A DNA stretch of 64,000 nucleotides from Pontivivens ytuae (GCF_015679265.1 NZ_CP064942.1:2460001-2524000), one strand, 5' to 3'; counted from the stretch's first letter, positions 26,394 through 35,340 are shown. Program-made: numbers and translations. Notes: generated from the sequence alone by a model not told the origin.

Positions 26394-26912
26394 CTACGCG
26401 GCCAGCGCGGCCGCTTCCAGTGCGTCGAAATCGACCGTCTCGGGGGAATGCCCGGTCAGGGCGAAGATGCGCATCAGGTTCGAGGTGGACATGGCCACGG
26501 TCGCCTCGTTGTGCAACGGGTGGCAGTTGAGCACGTCGGCCTGCATCATCTGCGCATCGAGGATTACCCGCACGGCCCGATCGGTGTCGTTGAGCACCGC
26601 AAGCGGCGTCACGGCACCTGGGCTCACGCCCAGATGCTCCATCAACCGCTCGGCCGACGCGAAGGAGAGCTTGCGCGCCCCGATCGCCTTTTCGAGGTCG
26701 CGGATGCGGATCTGCCGGCTTTCCTCGCAGGTGACGAGCACCAGCTCGCCCTTCTTCGACTTGAGGAACATGTTCTTGCAATGGGTGCCGGGCTGCGCAC
26801 CACGCAGCGCCTGGCTCTCCTCCACCGTGCGGAGCGGCGGGTGCCGGTGGAGCGACACGGGGATGTCGTGCTCGGCCAGGAAGGCCAGGAGATCGGCTTC
26901 GGTCCAGGGCAT
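26394..26912 (-). CDS. Prolyl-tRNA editing protein (Ala-tRNA(Pro) deacylase type)
   Basis: A 172-residue YbaK/ProX-family trans-editing enzyme that hydrolyses mischarged tRNA(Pro). Family features are PVSLHRHPPLRTVEESQALRG, CKNMFLKSKKGELVLVT with the conserved lysines, and GAVTPLAVLNDTDRAVRVILD; the C-terminal HPLHNEATVAMSTSNLMRIF is typical of ProXp-ala (PrdX). ATG 26912 has GAGGAGG upstream. It stands next to tRNA-Gly on the opposite strand. Confidence 0.88.
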   Translation of the reverse strand: MPWTEADLLAFLAEHDIPVSLHRHPPLRTVEESQALRGAQPGTHCKNMFLKSKKGELVLVTCEESRQIRIRDLEKAIGARKLSFASAERLMEHLGVSPGAVTPLAVLNDTDRAVRVILDAQMMQADVLNCHPLHNEATVAMSTSNLMRIFALTGHSPETVDFDALEAAALAA

Positions 26913-27025
26913 CGGATCCTCCTCGAACACCACCCTAACCCGCCCTCACGCCCGGTGGAACAGGGCGGACATTTTGCCCTTGCAGCCCCCTCGCGAATCC
27001 TTATACATCGCCCTCACCCAAGGAC

Positions 27026-27100
27026 GCGGGCGTAGCTCAGGGGTAGAGCGCAACCTTGCCAAGGTTGAAGTCGTGAGTTCGAATCTCATCGCCCGCTCCA
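27026..27100 (+). tRNA. tRNA-Gly (anticodon GCC)
   Basis: A 75-nt cloverleaf with acceptor gcgggcg/cgcccgc, D-arm gctc/gagc, anticodon stem caacc/ggttg with the GCC anticodon at 27058-27060, and T-loop gttcgaat. The discriminator is T and CCA is encoded. A T-rich stretch follows. Confidence 0.97.
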
Positions 27101-27197
27101 TTTTCTCTCTCCATCGGAATTGACGCTGGAAACGGCCTCGAACCCCGTTTCACGGGCCGCTCCAGGTGCGTCGGCGCGCCGCGGCCATCGTGCGGGG

Positions 27198-27215
27198 TCG
27201 TCATCGAAGCTTCAC
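27198..27215 (+). promoter_or_regulatory. Candidate Pho box upstream of phnC
   Basis: tcgtcat-cgaa-gcttcac reads as two 7-base PhoB half sites with a 4-base spacer, close to the consensus CTGTCAT-N4-CTGTCAC. An almost identical block precedes phnG (33017-33034), with cgaa as spacer in both, which makes chance unlikely. The phnC ATG is 64 bases downstream. Confidence 0.65.
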
Positions 27216-27278
27216 TAAACTGAAAAAAATAGTCACACGATCCCCCATAGCGTCCCGCCGAATTCTGGCGGAGGGACG

Positions 27279-28094
27279 ATGCTCCAGATCGATGGACTGA
27301 CGAAGCGTTTCGGCGGCAATGCAGCCGTGGACAACGTGTCCCTGCGCGTGGACGAAGCCTGCATGATCGGCGTCATCGGGCGTTCGGGTGCGGGCAAGTC
27401 GACCCTTCTGCGCATGCTCAACCGGCTGACCGATTCCACCGAAGGACGGATCGTGTTCGAGGGGCAGGACGTGACCGCGCTCAACGGTGCGGCGAAGCGG
27501 CGCTGGCAGTCGGACTGCGCGATGATCTTTCAGCAGTTCAACCTCGTGCCGCGGATGGACGTGGTCTCGAACGTGCTGCACGGCACGCTGAACCGCCGCT
27601 CGACGCTCGCGACGATGTTCAACCTGTTCCCGAAGGAGGATATCCGGCGGGCGATCGACATCCTCGACCGGCTGGGCATAGCGGAGCAGGCGCCCAAGCG
27701 CGCCGAGGCGCTCTCCGGCGGGCAGCAGCAGCGGGTCGCGATCGCGCGGGCGCTGATGCAGGACCCGCGGATCATCCTCGCGGACGAGCCCATCGCCTCG
27801 CTCGATCCGATGAACGCGCAGATCGTCATGCAGGCGCTGCGCCGGATCCACGAGGAGGACGGGCGCACCGTCATCTGCAACCTGCACACGCTCGACACCG
27901 CACGGCGCTATTGCGACCGGGTGATCGGGATGCGTGCGGGCCGCGTCGTCTTCGACGGCACGCCGGAGTTGCTGACCACCGACATGGCGCGCGAGATCTA
28001 CGGCGCGGATGAGACGTTCTCGGAGGAGGCGACCTCCACCGAGATCGAGACGCTGGACGGCCGCGAAGGCCGCGAGGCGCTCGCCACCCTCTGA
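27279..28094 (+). CDS. phnC: Phosphonate ABC transporter ATP-binding protein PhnC
   Basis: ATPase of the phosphonate importer PhnCDE. The 271-residue protein has Walker [10 protein letters not shown] (34-42), Q-loop [13 protein letters not shown] (typical of PhnC), the signature LSGGQQQR at about 144, Walker [15 protein letters not shown], and H-loop [15 protein letters not shown]. It is followed by phnD after 63 bases, containing a GC-rich imperfect hairpin. A Pho-box-like element upstream suggests induction by phosphate starvation. Confidence 0.94.
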   Translation: MLQIDGLTKRFGGNAAVDNVSLRVDEACMIGVIGRSGAGKSTLLRMLNRLTDSTEGRIVFEGQDVTALNGAAKRRWQSDCAMIFQQFNLVPRMDVVSNVLHGTLNRRSTLATMFNLFPKEDIRRAIDILDRLGIAEQAPKRAEALSGGQQQRVAIARALMQDPRIILADEPIASLDPMNAQIVMQALRRIHEEDGRTVICNLHTLDTARRYCDRVIGMRAGRVVFDGTPELLTTDMAREIYGADETFSEEATSTEIETLDGREGREALATL

Positions 28095-28157
28095 CCCATT
28101 ACCCGTTTCGCCCCGGCCGACAGGGACGGCGGGGCATAACCTCGGAGAGAGACCACC

Positions 28158-29063
28158 ATGAAGAAGATTCTGACGGCCCTTGCGGCCACCACCGTGCTGG
28201 CGACCCCCGCGCTGGCGCAGGGGATCGAAGAGTTCAACATCGGCCTGCTGGGCGGTGAGAACGCGCAGGACCGCCTGTCGAACAACGAGTGCCTTCGCGC
28301 CTATGCCGAGGAAGCGCTGGGCGTGCCCGTCTCGCTCTTCGCCCCGGCCGACTATAACGGCGTGATGCAGGGCCTTCTGGGCGGCACCATCCAGATGGCC
28401 TGGCTCGGCGCGTCCTCCTATGCCGGCGTCTACGTGCAGAACCCCGATGCGGTCGAGCCGGTGCTGGTCAAGACCAACCTCGACGGCTCCTTCTCGTACC
28501 ATTCCATCGGCTTTGCCCGCGCGGACGCGGCGATCGAGAGCCTGACGGACATGGAAGGCAAGGTATTCGGCTTCGGCGACCCGAACTCCACCTCCGGCTA
28601 CCTGATCCCGTCCATCGAGATCCCGCAGGAAGCCGACGAGATCACCATGGAGCCCGGCGACTACTTCGGTGACGTCGTGTTCACCGGCGGTCACGAGCAG
28701 ACCATCGTCGCGGTCGCCAACGGCGATATCGACGCGGGCGTGACCTGGGCCGACGGCCTCGGCGAGTGGGAAGACGGCTACAACTCCGGCGCCCTGCGCC
28801 GCGCGGTGGATGCCGGCCTCGTCGACATGAACGACCTCGTCCAGATCTGGATGTCGAAGCCGATCCCGGAAGGCCCGGTCGTGCTCGCACAGGACCTGCC
28901 GCAGGACGTCAAGGACACCATGACCGAGCTGGTGCAGAACCTGCACGAGAACGACCCCGACTGCGCCTACGGCGTGGCGGCGGGTGACACCGCGGGCTTC
29001 ACCCCGATCACCCACGAAGCCTACGAGACGATCATCGAAGTGCGCCGCGCGCGCTCCGAGTAA
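28158..29063 (+). CDS. phnD: Phosphonate-binding periplasmic protein PhnD
   Basis: Receptor of the phosphonate importer. The 301-residue precursor has a Sec signal (ending ALAQ at about 21). The mature domain has the PhnD hallmarks FNIGLLGGENAQDRLSNNE, MQGLLGGTIQMAWLGASSYAGVY, then FGFGDPNSTSGYLIP, the phosphonate-binding serine/threonine loop. It is separated from phnE1 by a hairpin with a T-run, which would give more receptor than permease. Confidence 0.94.
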   Translation: MKKILTALAATTVLATPALAQGIEEFNIGLLGGENAQDRLSNNECLRAYAEEALGVPVSLFAPADYNGVMQGLLGGTIQMAWLGASSYAGVYVQNPDAVEPVLVKTNLDGSFSYHSIGFARADAAIESLTDMEGKVFGFGDPNSTSGYLIPSIEIPQEADEITMEPGDYFGDVVFTGGHEQTIVAVANGDIDAGVTWADGLGEWEDGYNSGALRRAVDAGLVDMNDLVQIWMSKPIPEGPVVLAQDLPQDVKDTMTELVQNLHENDPDCAYGVAAGDTAGFTPITHEAYETIIEVRRARSE

Positions 29064-29074
29064 TCGGCACCAGC

Positions 29075-29109
29075 GGAGCCCCGGCCTGTCCGGGGCTTCG
29101 CGCTTTTTT
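29075..29109 (+). terminator. Intra-operon hairpin between phnD and phnE1
   Basis: An 8-bp stem (agccccgg / ccggggct, five-base loop) is followed eight bases later by six T residues (29104-29109), 11 bases before the phnE1 start. It looks like a partial terminator that lets the receptor gene be over-represented in mRNA. Confidence 0.65.
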
Positions 29110-29120
29110 GGGCGGACCCG

Positions 29121-29990
29121 ATGAGCGACACCACCCTGACCGCTGCCACCCCCGGCGGACGCTACGAGAGCTACATGGCCGAGCTGCGCACGCGGCGGCT
29201 GTGGAGCACCGTGCTGCTCGCCGTTTTCATCGCGCTGATGGTCGCGGGCTTTCTGACCGCGAACGAGCGCAATGCCGGCGGCTTCTGGGCCGGGATCGGC
29301 AACATCTTCGGTTTCCCCGCGGACGTCGTGAACGAGGCCTGGCGCAAGCGGGACGAGCTGCCGGGCTACCTCGTCGAATACTTCCCGTCGCTGGTCGAGA
29401 CCATCAACATCGCCGCCGCCTCGACCCTTATCGGCGCAATCTTCGGAGCGATTTTCGCGTTCCTCTCGACACGCGGGCTGGCGCTCTACCCGCGGCTGAT
29501 CCCGCTCTTCCGCCGCTTCCTCGATTTCCTCCGCGCAGTCCCGGACATCGTGATCGCGCTGATCCTGATCTTCATCCTCGGCGGCGGCCCGGTGCCTGCG
29601 ATGATCGCCATCGCGCTGCATTCCGTGGGCGCGCTGGGCAAGCTCTTCTCCGAAGTGGCGGAGAATGCGAGCCTCGGCCCGGTCGAGGGACTGCAATCGA
29701 CCGGTGCGAACTGGACCCAGCGCATGTGGCTGGGCGTGATCCCGCAGGTCGCCCCGAACTTCCTGAGCTACGCGCTGTTGCGCTTCGAGATCAACGTGCG
29801 GGCCTCAGCCATCCTCGGCTTCGTCGGCGCGGGCGGCATCGGGTATGACCTGCGCAACACGATCTCCTGGGGGCAGGGGCAGTTCGACAAGGCGGCCGCG
29901 ATCTTCATCCTGTTGTTCCTCACCATCGTGGTGATCGACCAGATCTCCAGCCATTTCCGCAACCGACTGGTGCATGGAGACGCGCGATGA
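29121..29990 (+). CDS. phnE: Phosphonate ABC transporter permease PhnE (first)
   Basis: A 289-residue permease with one N-terminal helix, a short periplasmic loop, and a core of five helices. The coupling loop [22 protein letters not shown] is the PhnE-type EAA motif. [20 protein letters not shown] is characteristic. It overlaps the second permease by four bases (ATGA), so the importer probably uses a heterodimer of the two. Confidence 0.92.
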   Translation: MSDTTLTAATPGGRYESYMAELRTRRLWSTVLLAVFIALMVAGFLTANERNAGGFWAGIGNIFGFPADVVNEAWRKRDELPGYLVEYFPSLVETINIAAASTLIGAIFGAIFAFLSTRGLALYPRLIPLFRRFLDFLRAVPDIVIALILIFILGGGPVPAMIAIALHSVGALGKLFSEVAENASLGPVEGLQSTGANWTQRMWLGVIPQVAPNFLSYALLRFEINVRASAILGFVGAGGIGYDLRNTISWGQGQFDKAAAIFILLFLTIVVIDQISSHFRNRLVHGDAR

Positions 29991-31294
29991 GTGCCGAGGC
30001 CCTGAGCACCGACGACCGCTACGCGACCGCCGACCGGCTGTTCCGCCGCAAGCGGATCATGTCCTTCGGCCTTCCGGCCGCGATCCTCGCCTACTGCATC
30101 TACATCTTCGTCGCCTTCGACATGGCGGAGGTCTTCTCGGATGCGAACGGGGAGAACGGGCGCACCCTCGTCCGCGACACCTACAGCTACAAGGTGCACG
30201 TGACGCGCGACAACCGCTCCGGCGAGGTCGGTGTCGCCATCGAGGGCGAGCGCAAGGGCCGCTATCCGCAGGGCGAGGGGCCGGACTGGGTCGATCTGGG
30301 CGACGAGACGGTGATCGACCTCGGCGACGGTCACATCATCACCTACGGGCCGGAGGTCGTGACCTACGACATCCCGGGCTACGGCCTCATCACCGCGCAG
30401 CCGGGACGGCAGGGCGCGCAGGCGACATTCCCGACGGAGGAACTGCCGGAGTGGATCAACGCCTCCCGCAACCGCGTCGCGATCACGACGGAAGCGGGGC
30501 GGCTGACCATCACCCGCAACCGGACCGAGGTCTTCCGCTATTTCGGCGGATGGGAGCTCTTCTTCTTCACCCTCGACAGCCCCTATCACGGGCTGAGCTG
30601 GGGCGAGCTTGGCAGCCGCGCGTTCTCAGGCGAGGCGGGTGCCATCCTCGACGATTTCTGGACCAACGACATGTGGCGCCACGCCGATGTCGCCTGGGCC
30701 ATCGGGGAGACGATCCTGATGGCGTTCCTCGGCACCATGGGGGCCGCGATCTTCGCCCTGCCGCTGGCGTTCCTGGCGGCGAAGAACTTCGCGCCATTGG
30801 GGGCTGCGCGCTTCTTCGTGCGTCGGGTCTTCGACTTCCTGCGCGGGGTGGACGGGCTGATCTGGACCATCGTCCTCTCCCGCGCCTTCGGCCCCGGTCC
30901 GCTGACCGGAACGCTCGCGATCCTGTTGACCGACACGGGCTCCTTCGGCAAGCTCTTCTCCGAGGCGCTGGAGAACGTCGACGGCAAGCAGATCGAGGGT
31001 ATCCGCTCGACCGGCGCGAAGCCGCTGCAACGCTACCGCTTCGGCGTCATCCCGCAGATCACCCCGGTCCTGATGAGCCAGATCCTCTATTTCCTGGAGT
31101 CCAACACCCGTTCGGCCACCATCATCGGCGCGATCACCGGGGGCGGCATCGGGCTGTTGCTCACCCAGGCCATCATCACGCAGAAGGACTGGGAGGAGGT
31201 GACCTACTACATCGTCCTCATCGTCCTGATGGTGATGCTGATGGATACCGTCTCCGGCTGGCTGCGGCAGCGGCTGATCCGCGGCAAGGGCTGA
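29987..31294 (+). CDS. phnE: Phosphonate ABC transporter permease PhnE (second) with large insertion
   Basis: The 435-residue second permease keeps the PhnE core in its C-terminal half: [26 protein letters not shown] as coupling loop and [19 protein letters not shown] near the end. Compared with the usual 260-290 residues it has about 150 extra residues between the first transmembrane helix (about 24-46) and the rest of the core (from about 233). The insertion is soluble, beta-rich and acidic, and should lie in the periplasm near PhnD. It is followed after 2 bases by the acetyltransferase gene. Confidence 0.9.
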   Translation: MSAEALSTDDRYATADRLFRRKRIMSFGLPAAILAYCIYIFVAFDMAEVFSDANGENGRTLVRDTYSYKVHVTRDNRSGEVGVAIEGERKGRYPQGEGPDWVDLGDETVIDLGDGHIITYGPEVVTYDIPGYGLITAQPGRQGAQATFPTEELPEWINASRNRVAITTEAGRLTITRNRTEVFRYFGGWELFFFTLDSPYHGLSWGELGSRAFSGEAGAILDDFWTNDMWRHADVAWAIGETILMAFLGTMGAAIFALPLAFLAAKNFAPLGAARFFVRRVFDFLRGVDGLIWTIVLSRAFGPGPLTGTLAILLTDTGSFGKLFSEALENVDGKQIEGIRSTGAKPLQRYRFGVIPQITPVLMSQILYFLESNTRSATIIGAITGGGIGLLLTQAIITQKDWEEVTYYIVLIVLMVMLMDTVSGWLRQRLIRGKG

Positions 31295-31296
31295 CC

Positions 31297-31911
31297 ATGG
31301 CCAAGCTGTCGGAGGAGCCGCTGGTCGCGGCAGACGCCCAGGTGCGCAACAGCACGCTCGGCCGCTATACGGAGGTCGGGCAGGGCTGCAGCCTGCTGAA
31401 CACCGAGCTCGGCGACTACTCGTACGCGACGCGCTATTGCGACTTCGCCAACACGGTGATCGGCAAGTTCTCCAACATCGCGAGCTTCGTGCGGATCGGC
31501 CCGACCGACCATCCGCTCGACCGGGCGAGCCTGCACCACTTCATGTACCGCGCGGCGAGCTACTGGGACGATGCGGAGGACGAGACCGCGTTCTTCGAGG
31601 CGCGCGCGGCGCGGGTCGCCCATATCGGCCACGACACGTGGATCGGCCACGGCGCCATCATCAAGCCGGAGGTGACGGTGGGCCACGGCGCGGTGGTCGC
31701 CGCGGGCGCGATCGTGACGAAGGACGTCGCACCCTACACGATCGTCGCAGGCGGGCCGGCGAAGGTGATCCGCCACCGCCAGCCCGCGGAGATCGCGGAC
31801 CGGCTCATCGGCTTGGGGTGGTGGGACTGGGACCACGCGGCCCTGCGCGAGGCGCTGGAGGATTTTCGGGGCCTGAAGGCGGAAGCGTTCCTGGAGAAGT
31901 ACGGCGGCTAG
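31297..31911 (+). CDS. Phosphonate-locus hexapeptide acetyltransferase
   Basis: A 204-residue left-handed beta-helix acyltransferase. Hexapeptide rungs run through about 25-65 and 105-150 ([38 protein letters not shown]), ending with [13 protein letters not shown], as in xenobiotic acetyltransferases. This type recurs in C-P lyase operons and is described as the phosphonate-metabolism hexapeptide transferase. It may acetylate aminophosphonates, in the role of PhnO, which is absent here; that is inference. It starts 2 bases after phnE2. Confidence 0.82.
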   Translation: MAKLSEEPLVAADAQVRNSTLGRYTEVGQGCSLLNTELGDYSYATRYCDFANTVIGKFSNIASFVRIGPTDHPLDRASLHHFMYRAASYWDDAEDETAFFEARAARVAHIGHDTWIGHGAIIKPEVTVGHGAVVAAGAIVTKDVAPYTIVAGGPAKVIRHRQPAEIADRLIGLGWWDWDHAALREALEDFRGLKAEAFLEKYGG

Positions 31912-31920
31912 CAGGCCGTC

Positions 31921-31982
31921 ATGGTCGGGCTCGACCCGGCCATCGCCCGGATTTCGGAGATCCTCGGGTCAAGCCCGAGGAT
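31921..31982. repeat. Short palindromic repeats (two units)
   Basis: 31921-31943 is an imperfect palindrome (atggtcggg...cccggccat), and 31960-31982 (atcctcgggtc-aag-cccgaggat) is related to 14745-14767. With the next two repeat entries they fill the gap of nearly 400 bases between the acetyltransferase and phnF, where I see no gene. Confidence 0.7.
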
Positions 31983-32000
31983 GACGCTCCATTGAAGAGA

Positions 32001-32116
32001 CGAGGGCCGCGCCCTCGGGGGGAGGGTGAGCGCCGTCTTGCAAACGCTCCGGTGGAGCGTTTGAGGCGAGAACGGGCGGAGCCCGGGGCGGGCGCGGCCC
32101 GGCGGTGCCGCCGGGC
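32001..32116 (+). repeat. Composite hairpin repeat element, copy 2
   Basis: An 11-base inverted repeat (32004-32014 and 32090-32100) encloses an inner perfect hairpin aaacgctcc-ggt-ggagcgttt at 32042-32062 and is followed by cccggcgg-tg-ccgccggg. The last 28 bases are identical to those of copy 1 at 14566-14593. Confidence 0.75.
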
Positions 32117-32141
32117 AAGGCGTGTAATCAATGCATCACCA

Positions 32142-32255
32142 CCCCGGACTTGATCCGGGGCCTTTGGCTGAGGAGCGCTTCGGTTGCTGAAAGGTCCCGG
32201 CTCTTCGGCCGGGACGGTGGCCCCTGAGCACGACCACCCCGGACTTGATCCGGGG
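32142..32255. repeat. Short palindromic repeats (three units)
   Basis: ccccggacttgatccgggg occurs exactly at 32142-32160 and 32237-32255. Between them gtcccggc-tcttcg-gccgggac at 32194-32215 is another palindrome, related to 42718-42739. The array ends just before the stop of phnF and could act as its terminator region. Confidence 0.75.
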
Positions 32256-32304
32256 CCTTCTTCCGCGGATCACCTCCGGACCCAAAGGTCCCGGCGCAGC
32301 GCGT

Positions 32305-33018
32305 CTACCCCTGATCCTCGACGCTCAGCGCCACGCGGTCGCCCGCGAACCAGGCGTGGCCGTACTCCACCGGCACCCCTTGCGGATCGACGTTGATGCT
32401 GACCGTGCGCAGGATCGGCGCGCCCTCGCGCAGGCGCAGGTGCCGGGCCTGCGCCGCCGTGGCGAGCTTCGCCGTGATCCGGGTGGAGGCACGGGTGTAG
32501 TCGGTCACGCCGCACTGTGCGAGGGCCAGGGTGATCGATTCCTCCTCGGCCAGGATCGCGGGCAGGTCGGGGAAGCGCTCCGCCGGGAACACGCTGCGCG
32601 ACAGGGCGAGCGGCTGCCCGTCGGCGAGGGAGACGCCCTCGAACACGTGGACCTTCGCCCCCTCCTCCAGCGCCAGCGCCTCCAGCTCCGCCGGATTGGC
32701 CTGCCGGGTCTCGTTGGACAGCCGCTTGCGCCCCGGCAGGCGGCCCGCCGCATTCAGGTTGCTGCGGAACCGAACGCGCCGCCCGATGGCGTATTCCGTG
32801 GGACGGGCGGAGATGAAGACGCCCGCCCCCTGCCGCGACTGCACCACGCCGTCCTCGGCCAGGGCCGCCAGCGCCCGGCGCACCGTGTGGCGGTTGACGC
32901 CGAAGCGCCCGGCGAGCTGCGCCTCGCTCGGCAGGCGGTCGCCGACATCGTAGTGCCCCGCGGCGATCTCGCCGGACAGGGCGTCGTGGATCGCGGTCCA
33001 GATCGGTGTGCGGCTCAT
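32305..33018 (-). CDS. phnF: GntR-family regulator PhnF
   Basis: A 237-residue repressor of the HutC/UTRA subgroup. The N-terminal winged helix has YDVGDRLPSEAQLAGRFGVNRHTVRRALAALAEDGVV followed by the wing QGAGVFI. The C-terminal UTRA domain begins with VRFRSNLNAAGRLPGRK and binds an effector, presumably a phosphonate or its catabolite. It is divergent from phnG; the 99-base intergenic space contains a Pho box and a TTGTATA direct repeat that is the best operator candidate. Confidence 0.9.
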   Translation of the reverse strand: MSRTPIWTAIHDALSGEIAAGHYDVGDRLPSEAQLAGRFGVNRHTVRRALAALAEDGVVQSRQGAGVFISARPTEYAIGRRVRFRSNLNAAGRLPGRKRLSNETRQANPAELEALALEEGAKVHVFEGVSLADGQPLALSRSVFPAERFPDLPAILAEEESITLALAQCGVTDYTRASTRITAKLATAAQARHLRLREGAPILRTVSINVDPQGVPVEYGHAWFAGDRVALSVEDQG

Positions 33019-33034
33019 GTCATCGAAACTTCAC
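33017..33034 (+). promoter_or_regulatory. Candidate Pho box between phnF and phnG
   Basis: atgtcat-cgaa-acttcac: two 7-base PhoB-like half sites with the same cgaa spacer as at 27198-27215. The first half site overlaps the phnF start codon, so PhoB bound here could repress phnF as well as activate phnG. Confidence 0.65.
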
Positions 33035-33070
33035 TTCGTGGCGATTGCGCCGAAGCGCCTCTATCGGTAT

Positions 33071-33092
33071 CACTTGTATAGTTGTATAATAA
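33071..33092. promoter_or_regulatory. Candidate PhnF operator and phnG -10 region
   Basis: cacttgtatagttgtataat contains ttgtata twice with one base between, 28 bases before phnG, and ends in a perfect TATAAT (33085-33090). The position over a -10 box fits a repressor site. No good -35 is visible 17 bases upstream. Confidence 0.5.
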
Positions 33093-33117
33093 CTCCGACA
33101 AGTGGAAAGGGTTGTCT

Positions 33118-33564
33118 ATGTCGCAGGACGCCGCGAGAGCCGGTTGGATGAGCCTGATGGCCAAGGCGCCCGCGGCGGCGGTCGCACGGCTCTGGCCCGC
33201 GCTGGGCGAGGAGCCCGCCTTCGACTGGCTGCGCGCGCCCGAGATCGGCAGCATCATGGTCCGCGGCCGGGCCGGGGCGGTCGGCGCGCCCTTCAACCTC
33301 GGCGAGATGACGGTGACGCGCTGCGCGCTCCAGCTTTCGGACGGTACGGTCGGCCACGGCTACGTGCAGGGCCGCGACAAGGAAAAGGCGCGCCGCGCGG
33401 CGCTCGTCGACGCACTGATGCAGACCGGCGCCGCCGGGAAGATACGCACGGCGCTCCTCACCCCGCTGGAGGCGGAGATGGCGGAGGCCCGGCGCACCCG
33501 CGCGGCCAAGGCCGCCTCCACCAAGGTCGATTTCTTCACCATGGTCCGGGGAGAGAACGGATGA
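33118..33564 (+). CDS. phnG: C-P lyase subunit PhnG
   Basis: A 148-residue subunit of the PhnGHIJ core complex that attaches methylphosphonate-type substrates to ATP. Family marks are RAGWMSLMAKAPAAAVARLW, then GSIMVRGRAGAVGAPFNLGEMTVTRC, and GHGYVQGRDKEKARRAALVDAL. ATG 33118 has GGAAAGG; the frame extends upstream through the operator without a site. It overlaps phnH (ATGA). Confidence 0.94.
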   Translation: MSQDAARAGWMSLMAKAPAAAVARLWPALGEEPAFDWLRAPEIGSIMVRGRAGAVGAPFNLGEMTVTRCALQLSDGTVGHGYVQGRDKEKARRAALVDALMQTGAAGKIRTALLTPLEAEMAEARRTRAAKAASTKVDFFTMVRGENG

Positions 33565-34118
33565 CCGCACTGGCCGGAGGCTTCACCGAACCCGCCCTCG
33601 AGGCCGCGCAGGCCTTTCGCGCGGCGATGAACGCGATGGCCCGGCCGGGGCGGATCGAGCATGCGGCGGCGGCCCAGCCCCCCGCACCGCTCTCCCCCGC
33701 GGCAGGCACGCTGCTGCTGACGCTCTGCGACACGGATACGGCGCTTTACCTCGCACCCGGCCACGACACCGACGCGATCCGGCAGTGGATCGCCTTTCAC
33801 ACCGGCGCGCCGATCGTGGCGGCGGGGGAGGCCGATTTCGCGCTCGGCACCTGGGCGGCGCTGCAACCGCTCGACACCTATCGGATCGGGGAGCCGGACT
33901 ATCCCGACCGCTCCGCCACGCTGATCGTCGAGGTGGAGGAGCTGGAGGCCGCGGGCGCGACCCTCACCGGCCCCGGCATCGAGATCGAGGCGCAGCTCAA
34001 CCTGCCGGACCCGGCGGCCTTCGCGGCCAATGCGCGCCACTTCCCGCTGGGCTTCGACACGTTCCTGACTTGCGGCGACCGCCTCGCAGCGATGCCGCGC
34101 AGCACGAGGGTCGGCTGA
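33561..34118 (+). CDS. phnH: C-P lyase subunit PhnH
   Basis: A 185-residue core subunit with a degenerate PLP-transferase-like fold. It has the conserved AFRAAMNAMARPGRIE near the N-terminus, LCDTDTALYLAP, and the C-terminal LPDPAAFAANARHFPLGFDTFLTC, which are specific for PhnH. It is coupled to phnG (ATGA) and to phnI (TGATG). Confidence 0.94.
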   Translation: MTALAGGFTEPALEAAQAFRAAMNAMARPGRIEHAAAAQPPAPLSPAAGTLLLTLCDTDTALYLAPGHDTDAIRQWIAFHTGAPIVAAGEADFALGTWAALQPLDTYRIGEPDYPDRSATLIVEVEELEAAGATLTGPGIEIEAQLNLPDPAAFAANARHFPLGFDTFLTCGDRLAAMPRSTRVG

Positions 34119-35200
34119 TGTATGTTGCGACGAAAGGCGGCGAGCGCGCCATCGACAACGCCCATGCCTGGCTGGCCGAGGAGCGGCGGGGCGATCCGTC
34201 GGTGCCCGAGCTCTCCATCGCGCAGATCCGGGAGCAGATGAAGCTCGCGGTCAATCGGGTGATGGCGGAGGGCTCTCTCTTCGATCCCGATCTCGCCGCC
34301 CTCGCCATCAAGCAGGCGCGCGGCGACCTGATCGAGGCCGTGTTCCTGATCCGCGCCTACCGCACCACGCTGCCTCGCTTCGGCATGTCGGAGCCGGTAG
34401 AGACGGGGAACATGGCCTGCGACCGCCGGATCTCGGCCACCTTCAAGGACGCGCCGGGTGGGCAGGTGCTGGGCCCGACCTTCGACTACACGCACCGCCT
34501 GATCGACTTCGCACTGGCGGCCGAGGGCGAGGCACCGCGGGCCGAGGAGGGCGAGCCGCGGCTGGAGCCGACGCCGCATATCGCCGGTTTCCTCGACCGG
34601 GAAGGACTGTTGCAGGCGGAGGCCGAGGGCACGCCCACACCGCCCGACCTCACCCGCGAGCCCATCGAGGTGCCTGCCGACCGGCCGCTGCGGCTGCAGG
34701 CGCTGACCCGTGGTGACGAGGGCTTCGTGCTGAGCATGGCCTATTCGACCCAGCGCGGCTTCGGCCGCACCCACGCCTTCGTCGGCGAGCTCCGCATCGG
34801 CCGCGTGGCGGTGGAGATGGAGGTGCCGGAGCTCGGCTTCGCCATCGAGATCGGCGAGGTGGAGCTGACCGAGTGCGAGACCATCAACCAGTTCCAGGGC
34901 TCCAAGACCGAGCCGCCGCAGTTCACCCGCGGCTACGGGCTCGTCTTCGGCCAGTCGGAGCGCAAGGCGATCTCGATGTCGCTGGTCGACCGGGCGCTGC
35001 GCTGGGAGGAACTGGGCGAGGATAACGTGGGCGCACCGGCGCAGGACCAGGAATTCGTGCTGATGCACGCGGACAACGTGCAGGCGACGGGCTTCCTCGA
35101 GCATATCAAGCTGCCGCATTACGTGGATTTCCAGTCCGAGCTGGAGCTGATCCGCAAGCTGCGGGCTGAGGCGATGGCGAGCCGGGAGGCGGCGGAGTGA
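34118..35200 (+). CDS. phnI: C-P lyase subunit PhnI
   Basis: The largest core subunit (360 residues); by itself a nucleosidase, in the complex it forms the ribose-triphosphonate from ATP. Marks include MYVATKGGERAIDNAHAW at the start, the ARGDLIEAVFLIRAYRTTLPRFG segment and the late HADNVQATGFLEHIKLPHYVDFQSEL containing the conserved histidines. In most operons phnJ follows directly; here four other genes and a repeat intervene. Confidence 0.95.
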   Translation: MYVATKGGERAIDNAHAWLAEERRGDPSVPELSIAQIREQMKLAVNRVMAEGSLFDPDLAALAIKQARGDLIEAVFLIRAYRTTLPRFGMSEPVETGNMACDRRISATFKDAPGGQVLGPTFDYTHRLIDFALAAEGEAPRAEEGEPRLEPTPHIAGFLDREGLLQAEAEGTPTPPDLTREPIEVPADRPLRLQALTRGDEGFVLSMAYSTQRGFGRTHAFVGELRIGRVAVEMEVPELGFAIEIGEVELTECETINQFQGSKTEPPQFTRGYGLVFGQSERKAISMSLVDRALRWEELGEDNVGAPAQDQEFVLMHADNVQATGFLEHIKLPHYVDFQSELELIRKLRAEAMASREAAE

Positions 35201-35236
35201 GCGCGGCGTTGCCCCCCTCTTCGGTGCTTTGCGGGT

Positions 35237-35340
35237 GGCCCCCCTCCCCGGCCCTCCCCCCAGTAGGGGGAGGGGGCGAAATCATCACCGCCTACGCACC
35301 AATCCCCTCCCCCCGGGGGGGGAGGGTTAGGGAGGGGGGC
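35237..35340. repeat. Composite C-rich inverted repeat, copy 1
   Basis: Two palindromic C/G-rich units: 35237-35280 (ccctccccggccctcccccc then gggggagggggcgaaa) and 35296-35340 (gcaccaatcccctcccccc then ggggagggttagggaggggg). The reverse complement of the whole segment matches 37897-38049 unit for unit. It lies between phnI and the DUF559 gene; the rest of this 215-base gap is featureless. Confidence 0.8.

Noticed and set aside
27229..27236. Third PhoB half site (tagtcac) after the phnC Pho box
   Set aside because: The spacing from the second half site is 21 rather than 22 bases, so it does not fit the helical repeat.
27201..29696. An 831-codon open frame on the minus strand across phnC, phnD and phnE1
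   Set aside because: Antisense to clearly recognised transporter genes; Arg/His/Asp-rich translation without motifs, a codon-bias artefact.
31912..32304. Possible CRISPR array
   Set aside because: Repeats are palindromes of several kinds at irregular spacing, with no constant repeat-spacer period and no cas genes.
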